This document shows positions 1-6,090 of a stretch of DNA of 12,304 nt, in pieces. Position 1 is the first letter of the stretch; every line of letters starts with the position of its first letter. Position numbers and translations under genes: made by a program. The DNA comes from Chloroflexota bacterium (GTDB taxonomy: Bacteria; Chloroflexota; Anaerolineae; JACRMK01), in NCBI GenBank assembly GCA_016200765.1, contig JACQEC010000070.1:1-12304 (forward strand), read 5' to 3'. Under the pieces are notes generated by a model. That model saw only the letters and a program-made list of their open reading frames with translations. It made no database searches and was not told the DNA's origin.

Positions 1-2
1 CC

Positions 3-722
3 GACAACCCCACCTTCAAACTGCCGGCGTCGGAGATGCTCACGGCGGGCGATGCCAGCCTGCTGGCCTATCTCAAGGACGAGGCAACCCTGCCGCGCGT
101 GCTGGAAGCGCTCAAGGACGTGCCCGCGTGGGAGGCGATTGTCACCCGTTCGGCGATGAAGTTACTGCACATGGCAAGCGCCGACGCCGACCGCGTGCCA
201 AGTTTTGTGCTGTTCGCGCGCCCCGATGTGGCGTATGCGACGTATAGCGATCCGAACCGCCTCGGCGGGGGCAAGGCACTGCAACCCAACCCGCGCTACC
301 TGTGGAATCATGGCACGCTCGCGCCGGAGATCACGACCGTCTGGCTGGCGATGGTCGGGCCGGGTGTGCAGGCGGGTGAGTTTCCCCTCTGGGCCGACCA
401 CACCGACATCCGCCCGACCATCCATCATCTGATGAACCTGCCGCCCGTGACCGAGCCGGATGGCCGCGTGTTATTTGAGGCGCTGACCGCGAGCGCACTG
501 CCCGCGCCGCTCAACGCGGCCAAGGCCGACCTCTCCAAACTGGCCGACGCGTACAAGCAGATCAACGCGCCGCTGGGCCGACTGGGGCAAGCCGCGCTCA
601 AAGTCTCGACGCGCAGTGCGCTGGCGGCAACCAAGCCCGAAGGCCGGCAACTCGACAGCCTGCTCCTGAAGACAGCCGCAGACCGCGACGCGCAAACGGG
701 ACATCTGCCCCTTGTGCCGTAG
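3..722 (+). CDS. Alkaline-phosphatase-superfamily hydrolase, C-terminal part (5' end outside window)
   Basis: The open frame enters from the left edge (first complete codon at 3), so only about the last 239 residues are present. The pattern W-N-H-G (codons 303-314), followed by V-x-x-A-M-V-G-P-G-V and then A-D-H-T-D-I-R-P-T-I (around 393-422) with M-N-L-P, is the arrangement seen at the C-terminal side of the catalytic domain of sulfatases and type I phosphodiesterases of the alkaline phosphatase superfamily. There the two histidines would be metal ligands and the DIxPT stretch starts a conserved helix. A roughly 70-residue helical, Ala/Leu-rich tail follows. The substrate cannot be told because the nucleophile region lies upstream of the window. 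The gene is followed by 81 bases and then the ferredoxin gene on the same strand. No terminator is visible between them, so co-transcription is possible but unproven. Confidence 0.7.
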   Translation, partial: DNPTFKLPASEMLTAGDASLLAYLKDEATLPRVLEALKDVPAWEAIVTRSAMKLLHMASADADRVPSFVLFARPDVAYATYSDPNRLGGGKALQPNPRYLWNHGTLAPEITTVWLAMVGPGVQAGEFPLWADHTDIRPTIHHLMNLPPVTEPDGRVLFEALTASALPAPLNAAKADLSKLADAYKQINAPLGRLGQAALKVSTRSALAATKPEGRQLDSLLLKTAADRDAQTGHLPLVP

Positions 723-803
723 CCTAGCCCGGCGCACACTATGATGTGGCGATGATTGCATAATCCCCGATTAGGCCCGTCGAAGCGGCGCGGGAGGCAT
801 GAA

Positions 804-1094
804 ATGGCATACGTCATCACGGACCCCTGTCTGGTCAAAACCATCTGCGAGCAGTGCCTCGGCACCGAGCTCTGCCCGACCGAGGCGATCCTGACGGATT
901 TGGGCTTCGCCTTCATTGACCCCGAACTGTGCATAGACTGCGGCGCGTGCGAGGCGCTCTGCCCGCATGGGGTCGTCCACAGCATCGAGCCCGTCTATTC
1001 ACAGGGTCGCTGGAAATTGATGGTGACCAAGAAAGACAAACCGGCTGTTGAGTTGAACCGCGCGGCCGCGGAGGCCCTCCGCGCGAAAGCCTGA
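804..1094 (+). CDS. Small two-cluster ferredoxin with an atypical first cysteine set
   Basis: A 96-residue protein beginning MAYVITDPC, as in bacterial 2[4Fe-4S] and 7Fe ferredoxins. The ATG at 804 is chosen because GGGAGG lies at 792-797, a good distance upstream; an in-frame ATG at 756 would add 16 unrelated residues. The second cluster is canonical: C43-x2-C46-x2-C49-x3-C53-P. The first has C9, C15, C18 and C24-P, spaced C-x5-C-x2-C-x5-C-P. This is neither the classic CxxCxxCxxxCP nor the usual 7Fe spacing, so the first cluster may be [4Fe-4S] or [3Fe-4S] with unusual ligands. The tail (residues 60-96) is basic and helical. Such proteins are cytoplasmic low-potential electron carriers, but no redox partner gene is adjacent. 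The following gene starts 85 bases downstream with its own ribosome-binding site. Confidence 0.85.
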   Translation: MAYVITDPCLVKTICEQCLGTELCPTEAILTDLGFAFIDPELCIDCGACEALCPHGVVHSIEPVYSQGRWKLMVTKKDKPAVELNRAAAEALRAKA

Positions 1095-1179
1095 CGGTCT
1101 TCATAACTCCTTCACACGGGCGTGGTAGGATGGGGTTGAAAGTGAAACATTAGAGGCCCGTAGGGCAAAGGAGATCAAC

Positions 1180-1515
1180 ATGAAGAAGTACCTAGCGGCC
1201 GGTATCGTGATCGGGCTGTTGGCGGCGCTCGCCATCGGCGTTGGCGCCAATGCCGTCCTCGCGCAGGGCCCCGGCCCGGCCGGGGTGACGCTCGATCAGA
1301 TGAAGACGATGCACGAGTCCGTGCATGGCGCGGGCACGTGGGACGCGATGGCGGCGCAGATGGAAGCGCAGTTTGGCGCCGATTGGTTCAACCAGATGCA
1401 CGGCTCCGGCGGCGTCATGCACGGCGGGATCATGAACGGCGGAAACATGATGAGCGGCTGGAACTCGATGGGCGGCATGATGGGCGGCTCGAACGCGCCG
1501 CAAGCGCCCAAGTAG
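1180..1515 (+). CDS. Secreted Met/His-rich small protein, probable extracytoplasmic copper binder
   Basis: A 111-residue protein with a strong ribosome-binding site (AAAGGAG at 1167-1173, six bases before ATG). Residues 1-28 form a signal peptide: KK, then a Leu/Ala/Gly/Ile core, with A-N-A-V-L-A-Q before a probable cleavage near 28/29. The middle (36-72) looks like a small helical region with two tryptophans. Residues 73-101 are dominated by Met, His and Gly (M73, H74, M80, H81, M85, M90, M91, M97, M100, M101). Met-rich motifs of this sort bind Cu(I)/Ag(I) in periplasmic and extracytoplasmic copper proteins. No CXXC, no cupredoxin fold signature and no membrane anchor other than the signal peptide are seen. 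The gene stands before a P1B ATPase gene but is separated from it by an intrinsic terminator, so it is probably made independently and in larger amounts. The motif MMSGWNS (90-96) recurs almost exactly in the nearby sensor kinase. The family is unnamed to me; the copper role is inferred from composition and context. Confidence 0.8.
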   Translation: MKKYLAAGIVIGLLAALAIGVGANAVLAQGPGPAGVTLDQMKTMHESVHGAGTWDAMAAQMEAQFGADWFNQMHGSGGVMHGGIMNGGNMMSGWNSMGGMMGGSNAPQAPK

Positions 1516-1581
1516 GGGCGAAGCGGCGCGCGCGCTTCACCGCGTTAACGAGCAAGCCCCTCGCGCGCGGCTTCGCCCCTA
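1513..1581. repeat. Long imperfect inverted repeat at the 3' end of the Met-rich gene
   Basis: Two 20-base arms (1513-1532 and 1562-1581) are reverse complements at 19 of 20 positions, separated by 29 bases. The outer core TAGGGGCGAAGC / GCTTCGCCCCTA is perfect and includes the stop codon of the preceding gene. It is not followed by a T-run, so it is not itself a terminator. The sequence resembles dispersed 'TAGGGGCGAAGC' hairpin repeats I associate with Chloroflexota and cyanobacterial genomes. It could be a mobile palindromic repeat or an mRNA-stabilising 3' structure. Confidence 0.65.
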
Positions 1582-1601
1582 CCACCGCCGCGCGCACGTT
1601 G

Positions 1602-1635
1602 AGGACGGAGCACACGCTCCGTCCTTTTTGTTTTT
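1602..1635 (+). terminator. Strong intrinsic (rho-independent) terminator
   Basis: A perfect 10-bp stem (AGGACGGAGC 1602-1611, GCTCCGTCCT 1616-1625) with loop ACAC is followed directly by a T-rich run interrupted by one G (to 1635). It ends the transcript of the Met-rich protein gene before the ATPase gene, so the ATPase needs its own promoter. Confidence 0.92.
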
Positions 1636-1639
1636 GCGG

Positions 1640-1645
1640 TACAAT
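1640..1645 (+). promoter_or_regulatory. Possible -10 box for the ATPase gene
   Basis: TACAAT lies just after the terminator and 35 bases before the chosen ATPase start. A transcript would begin near 1652 and include the ribosome-binding site at 1666-1671. No convincing -35 hexamer sits 16-18 bases upstream, because that space is occupied by the terminator stem. If real, the promoter is probably activator-dependent, which would suit a two-component target. Weak evidence. Confidence 0.35.
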
Positions 1646-1679
1646 GGCATTGGCCGATCATCACTGGGAGGTGTCTTCG

Positions 1680-3998
1680 ATGGCAATGCGGGAAAGCGTC
1701 CTTCAGATCAATGGACTGATCACAGACGGTTGCGCGCGCGCGGTCGAGCGCGCGCTGGCGAAACAGCCGGGCGTGCATCACGCCTCGGCGAGCTACCTGA
1801 ATAGCAGTGCAACCGTGCATTACGACGATACGCAGTCCTCTTTGAGCGCCCTGCAAGCCGCCGTCGCGGATTGCGGCTACGTCTGCGCGGGCGAATCCGC
1901 GCCAGAGCACATGCATTCCGGCCACGCGATGCCGGAGGCCGCGGTCCCGCAGGCCATGCCCGGCATGATGGAAGACCACACGGCGCACGGCGGCAGGCCC
2001 GGCGCCACCGCCGCGGACATGGAGCGCGACATGCGCAACCGCTTCTTCCTGTCGCTGGCGCTGACGGCGCCGGTCTTTCTGTTCTCGCATCTGGCGCAAC
2101 AGGTGTTCGGCCTCATGCTGACCGCGCCGCTGGGCATGGACGACAGGCAGTTCGGCTTCCTGCTGACGACGCCCGTCGTGCTCTATGGCGGCTGGCCGTT
2201 TTACGTCGCCGCGCGGAACGGCTTGCGTCAGGGCCTGCTGAACATGAGCGTGCTGGTGACGTTGAGCGTGCTGACGGGCTATCTGTTCTCCGTGGCGGCC
2301 ACCTTCCTCTTTGACGGCCAAGTTTTCTACGAAGCGGCGGCGATGCTGGTCACGTTTGTGCTCTTCGGGCACTGGCTGGAGATGCGCGCGCGCCGCACCA
2401 CCAATCAGGCGCTCCAGCGGCTGCTGCAACTGGCGCCGCCGCGGGCGACCGTCATCCGCGAGGGTCGAGAGATGGAACTGCCGACCGATCAGATTGTCGT
2501 CGGCGATGTGCTGGTCGTCCGCCCCGGCGATAAGATCGCCGTGGATGGCGTGGTCGTCACGGGCGAGTCCAGCGTGAACGAGAGCATGATCACGGGCGAG
2601 AGCGTGCCCGTCCACAAAAAGGCGGGCGACACGGTCATCGGCGCGACGATCAACGGGGTGGGGGCTTTTCAGTTCCGCGCCGCGAAGGTCGGCGCCGATA
2701 CGACGCTGGCGCAGATTGTGAGGCTGGTGCAGGCCGCGCAGAACTCCAAAGCGCCGGCCCAGCGGCTGGCCGACCGCGCGGCGCACTATCTGGTGCTGGT
2801 TGCGGTGCTGGCGGGCGTGGGCACGTTCCTGCTCTGGTATTTCGCGCTGGCGCCGCGCTTCATGCCGGCCGGCGAAGACCGGCTGATCTTCGCGCTGACC
2901 TTTGCCATCACCGTCGTGGTCATCACCTGCCCCGACGCGCTGGGGCTGGCCACGCCGACCGCCATCATGGTCGGCAGCGGCCTCGGCGCACAGCACGGTA
3001 TCCTGTACAAAGACGCCGCCGCGCTCGAAGGCATCGCGAAAGTCGGCGTGGTCGTCTTTGACAAGACTGGCACGCTCACGAAAGGCGAGCCGGAGGTCGT
3101 CGCGGTTGTCGCCGCTGACCAGCAGTCAGCCGATGAACTGCTGGCGCTGGCCGCGTCGGCGGAGACCCAGAGCGAGCATCCGCTAGCGCAGGCAATCGTG
3201 AAGGCGGCGGCGGCCAAAAACCTGCCGCTGACGGACGCGCATCACTTCGAGGCGGTGCCGGGGCATGGCCTGATCGCGCAGGTGGGGCAGAAGCGCGTGC
3301 TGGCGGGCAACCGCAAATTGCTGAGCGACCACCACATCGCGCTGGATGGATTGAGCGCGCAAGCCGACGATCTCTCGCGCGAAGGCCGCACCGTGATTCA
3401 CGTCGCCGTCGAGGATAGGGCCGTCGGGCTGATTGCCGTCGCGGACGCGCCCCGCGACGGCGCGCGCGAGGCGGTGAGCCAACTGCAGGCGCTGGGCGTT
3501 GAGGTGGCCATGCTCACTGGCGACCATCGCGCGACGGCTGAACGGATTGGGCGCGAGTTGGGCATCAGCACGGTGTTCGCAGAGGTGCTGCCGGGCCAGA
3601 AGGCCGAGCGCGTGAAGGCACTGCAAGCGGGCAAGCGCGTGGCGATGGTCGGCGATGGCATCAACGACGCTCCGGCGCTCGCGCAGGCCGACGTCGGCAT
3701 TGCCATCGGCGCGGGCACCGACGTGGCCGTCGAAACGGCCGACGTGGTGTTGATGCGCTCCGACCCGCTCGACGTGGCCCGCGCGGTGCGGCTGGGGCGC
3801 GCGACGCTCGGCAAGATGAAGCAGAACCTCGCGTGGGCTGTCGGCTATAACGGGCTTGCCATCCCGATTGCCGCGGGTCTGCTCTATCCGTTGTGGGGAA
3901 TCTTGCTGCAACCCGCCCTCGGCGCGCTGTCCATGTCGGGCTCGTCTATCCTCGTCGCGGTCAACGCCGTTCTGCTGAAGAACGCGAAGATTGACTGA
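1680..3998 (+). CDS. P1B-type heavy-metal (copper-like) transporting ATPase with CPD motif
   Basis: A 772-residue membrane ATPase predicted to export Cu(I) or a similar soft metal. The start at 1680 follows GGGAGG (1666-1671, eight bases); upstream in-frame ATGs lie in the -10/terminator area. The N-terminus is a degenerate HMA domain (about 5-70) in which the usual GMTCxxC is G-L-I-T-D-G-C, so one of the two metal cysteines is lost; two further Cys (65, 69) follow. A Met/His-rich linker spans about 76-105 (H77, M78, H79, H82, M84, M93, M96, M97, H100, H103). All catalytic motifs are intact: TGES 305-308, DKTGT with phosphorylated D461, HP 500-501, GDGIND 658-663. The membrane motif is C417-P-D419 where CopA has CPC. 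YN in the seventh and MSxSS in the eighth membrane helix match the P1B-1 (copper) group. The 3' end overlaps that of the convergent kinase gene by 38 bases. Copper is the best guess; silver or another soft metal is possible. Confidence 0.9.
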   Translation: MAMRESVLQINGLITDGCARAVERALAKQPGVHHASASYLNSSATVHYDDTQSSLSALQAAVADCGYVCAGESAPEHMHSGHAMPEAAVPQAMPGMMEDHTAHGGRPGATAADMERDMRNRFFLSLALTAPVFLFSHLAQQVFGLMLTAPLGMDDRQFGFLLTTPVVLYGGWPFYVAARNGLRQGLLNMSVLVTLSVLTGYLFSVAATFLFDGQVFYEAAAMLVTFVLFGHWLEMRARRTTNQALQRLLQLAPPRATVIREGREMELPTDQIVVGDVLVVRPGDKIAVDGVVVTGESSVNESMITGESVPVHKKAGDTVIGATINGVGAFQFRAAKVGADTTLAQIVRLVQAAQNSKAPAQRLADRAAHYLVLVAVLAGVGTFLLWYFALAPRFMPAGEDRLIFALTFAITVVVITCPDALGLATPTAIMVGSGLGAQHGILYKDAAALEGIAKVGVVVFDKTGTLTKGEPEVVAVVAADQQSADELLALAASAETQSEHPLAQAIVKAAAAKNLPLTDAHHFEAVPGHGLIAQVGQKRVLAGNRKLLSDHHIALDGLSAQADDLSREGRTVIHVAVEDRAVGLIAVADAPRDGAREAVSQLQALGVEVAMLTGDHRATAERIGRELGISTVFAEVLPGQKAERVKALQAGKRVAMVGDGINDAPALAQADVGIAIGAGTDVAVETADVVLMRSDPLDVARAVRLGRATLGKMKQNLAWAVGYNGLAIPIAAGLLYPLWGILLQPALGALSMSGSSILVAVNAVLLKNAKID

Positions 3999-5406
3999 GT
4001 GGGTCGCGCGGCAAGGTAAACGTTAGGCGCGCGCCTTTACCCGGCTCGCTCTCGACCCGGACGCGCCCGCCGTGCGCCTCCACCAACTGCTTGACAATCG
4101 CCAGCCCCAGACCACTGCCGCCGCTGGCGCGCGTGCGCGACCGGTCGGCGCGGTAGAAGCGGTCGAAGATATGCGGCAGGTCGGCGGGCGCGATGCCGCC
4201 GCCGCTGTCGCCGACGCTGACCTCGACGCCCTGCGGCCCCGCGCGCGCGCCAACCGTCACCGTCCCATCGGCGGGCGTGTAGTGCAGGGCGTTGGCGACC
4301 AGATTCTGCAAGACCTGCGTGATGCGGTCGGCATCCACTTCGAGAGGCGGCAGTGCGCCGGGCACGTCCAGCGTCAAGGTCACATTCTTTTCACGGGCGG
4401 CCGGTTCAAAGCGCCCCAGCACATCGCGCGCGAGGGCGGCGAGGTCGGCGGGCGCGCGTTCCAGTTTCAGTTGGCCCGCCTCCGCCAGCGTGAGCAGACG
4501 CAGGTCGTCCACCAGCCGCGCCAACAGCAGGGTCTGCGCGTGCACCGCGGCGGCCTGCTCCGCGTCGAGCGGCAGAACGCCGTCGAGCATCGCTTCCAGA
4601 TTGGCGCGCATGACACTCAGCGGCGTGCGCAGTTCATGGGCGATGTCGGCGATGAGGTTGCGCCGCGCCGTCTGGCTCTGCGCCAGCGACTCGGCCATGC
4701 GGTTGAACGCCTGCGAAACCTGCCCCAACTCATCGCCGTCGCGCACGGGCACCCGTACGCGCAGGTCGCCCCGCGCGATTTGTTGCGCCGCGCCGATCAG
4801 CAGGCGCAGGGGGGCGGTAATCTGCTGGAACAGAAACGCGCCCAACAGCAAGGCCACCAGCCCGGCGGCCGCGGCGGCGGCGAGCGTCGAGCGGTTGAGC
4901 GCGTCGAGGAACTCACCGGCCGGCGAGTTCGCCAGCGGCGCATCGAGCGATGTGACCATGAGACTGCCGACTGTCTGGTTGTTCACCTGAATGGCTTGAG
5001 CGCCGGCCGCGTCTTTCGGCGCGAGCGCGCGCCCCGCCCACGCGCCGGTGGAATCCACGACGACACGCCCCTGCCCGTCGAGCAGGATGACGCGCAGGTT
5101 CAGCATCTCCCAACTCTGCCAGCCGGACATCATCTCGCCCATGTGCCCCTGCCCGCCCATCATGTCGCCCATCGCGAGGCCGCTGGCGCTCTGCAACACC
5201 GCTTCGACACCGTCCCAGCGCCCGTTGCGGGCGTAGTGGTCGGCGGCGATGGGCGCGAGACGCGCCGCCCACAATTGGCTGACGCGCGTGGTGTAGAGTT
5301 GGAATTCCCCGGCGGTGGCGCGGCTGGCAACCCACCCTGTGACCAGCACGCCGACCAGAATGACGAGGGCAAACGCGCCCGCGAGGCGCACCCACAAACG
5401 GCGCAT
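3961..5406 (-). CDS. Two-component sensor histidine kinase with Met-rich sensor loop
   Basis: A 481-residue membrane kinase. Order: membrane helix about 9-27, extracytoplasmic region 28-172, membrane helix about 173-193, HAMP about 194-246, H-box with phosphoacceptor H257 (IADIAHELRTP), N-box around N368-N372, G1 box GD(399-400)SGGGI, F-box IFDRFYR, G2 box GGSGLGLAIV. This is the standard OmpR-partner (HPK1) architecture. The sensor region is mostly ordinary, except that residues 79-99 are rich in Met with one His (M79, M82, M83, H88, M89, M92, M93) and include MMSGWQS (92-98). That points to sensing of a soft metal such as Cu(I)/Ag(I) outside the membrane; this is inference. It starts three bases after the stop of the response regulator, with GGAG (5413-5416) inside the regulator's last codons. 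Its last dozen codons are complementary to the ATPase end, and the Ser/Arg-rich tail beyond LTFTLPRD may be an accident of that overlap. Confidence 0.93.
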   Translation of the reverse strand: MRRLWVRLAGAFALVILVGVLVTGWVASRATAGEFQLYTTRVSQLWAARLAPIAADHYARNGRWDGVEAVLQSASGLAMGDMMGGQGHMGEMMSGWQSWEMLNLRVILLDGQGRVVVDSTGAWAGRALAPKDAAGAQAIQVNNQTVGSLMVTSLDAPLANSPAGEFLDALNRSTLAAAAAAGLVALLLGAFLFQQITAPLRLLIGAAQQIARGDLRVRVPVRDGDELGQVSQAFNRMAESLAQSQTARRNLIADIAHELRTPLSVMRANLEAMLDGVLPLDAEQAAAVHAQTLLLARLVDDLRLLTLAEAGQLKLERAPADLAALARDVLGRFEPAAREKNVTLTLDVPGALPPLEVDADRITQVLQNLVANALHYTPADGTVTVGARAGPQGVEVSVGDSGGGIAPADLPHIFDRFYRADRSRTRASGGSGLGLAIVKQLVEAHGGRVRVESEPGKGARLTFTLPRDPLSQSSRSSAERR

Positions 5407-5409
5407 GAA

Positions 5410-6090
5410 TTACTCCACGAACTTATAGCCGACGCCGAACACGGTCAGGATGTGTTGCGGCGACTTCGGGTTCAGCTCAATCTTGCGGCGCAGGTTCTTG
5501 ACGTGCGCGTCAACCGTGCGGTCGTAGCCGTCGAAGTCTTCGCCCAGCGCGCGATCCATCAGTTGTGCGCGGGTGAGCGTCTGCCCCGGGTTCTGCATGA
5601 GCGCGGCCAGCAGGTTAAACTCGGTCGGCGTCAGTTCAATCAGTTGCCCGCCGCGCTCCAGCGTGTGACGGTCGAGGTCGAGCGCCAGCAGGCCGGCGCG
5701 CAAGACATTCGGCAGGGCTACTTCGCCCGCCGCCCGCCGCAGCACCACGCGCACGCGCGCCACCAACTCGCGCGGGCTGAACGGCTTGACGATGTAATCG
5801 TCCGCGCCGCTTTCGAGGCCGGTCAGTTTGTCGGCTTCCTCGGCGCGGGCGGTCAGCATGATGATCGGCGTGGGCGCTTCCTTGCGGATGGCGCGGCTGA
5901 CGGCCAACCCGTCAATCAGCGGCAGGTTCAGGTCAAGCACGACAAGGTCGGGGCGCTCGTGCCGGAAGACGGTCAGCGCGGCTTGCCCGTCGTAGGCCGT
6001 GAGGACGCGGTAGCCGGCCTGCTCTAGATAGCCCTTCACCACCTTGACAATCTGCGCTTCGTCGTCTACGACCAGTACGGTCCTGCTCAT
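5410..6090 (-). CDS. OmpR/PhoB-type response regulator
   Basis: A 226-residue DNA-binding regulator. The receiver domain (1 to about 118) has acidic pocket D10/E11, phosphoacceptor D53, T80 and K102 in the expected places. A winged-helix output domain covers about 128-225, ending in the typical V-x-G-V-G-Y-K-F. It is almost certainly the partner of the kinase that follows three bases downstream. Its ATG overlaps the stop codon of the upstream serine hydrolase gene (ATGA), and no ribosome-binding site of its own is evident, so its translation probably depends on ribosomes finishing the hydrolase. Likely targets are the convergent ATPase gene and the Met-rich protein gene, but no repeated operator could be identified by eye. 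Confidence 0.95.
   Translation of the reverse strand: MSRTVLVVDDEAQIVKVVKGYLEQAGYRVLTAYDGQAALTVFRHERPDLVVLDLNLPLIDGLAVSRAIRKEAPTPIIMLTARAEEADKLTGLESGADDYIVKPFSPRELVARVRVVLRRAAGEVALPNVLRAGLLALDLDRHTLERGGQLIELTPTEFNLLAALMQNPGQTLTRAQLMDRALGEDFDGYDRTVDAHVKNLRRKIELNPKSPQHILTVFGVGYKFVE

Noticed and set aside
736..764. Promoter for the ferredoxin gene with CATAAT at 759-764
   Set aside because: No acceptable -35 sequence 16-18 bases upstream; too weak to annotate.
1338..1679. N-terminal extension of the ATPase upstream of 1680
   Set aside because: It would run through the Met-rich gene in another frame and through the terminator; a good ribosome-binding site precedes the ATG at 1680.
1545..2996. 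A 483-codon open frame on the minus strand opposite the ATPase
   Set aside because: It is antisense to the ATPase and has shadow composition (Arg, His, Gln, Ala) with no domain pattern.
4072..6027. A 651-codon open frame on the plus strand opposite the kinase and regulator
   Set aside because: It is antisense to two genes with complete catalytic motifs; its product is Arg/Gln/His-rich and of low complexity, as expected from the opposite strand of GC-rich genes.
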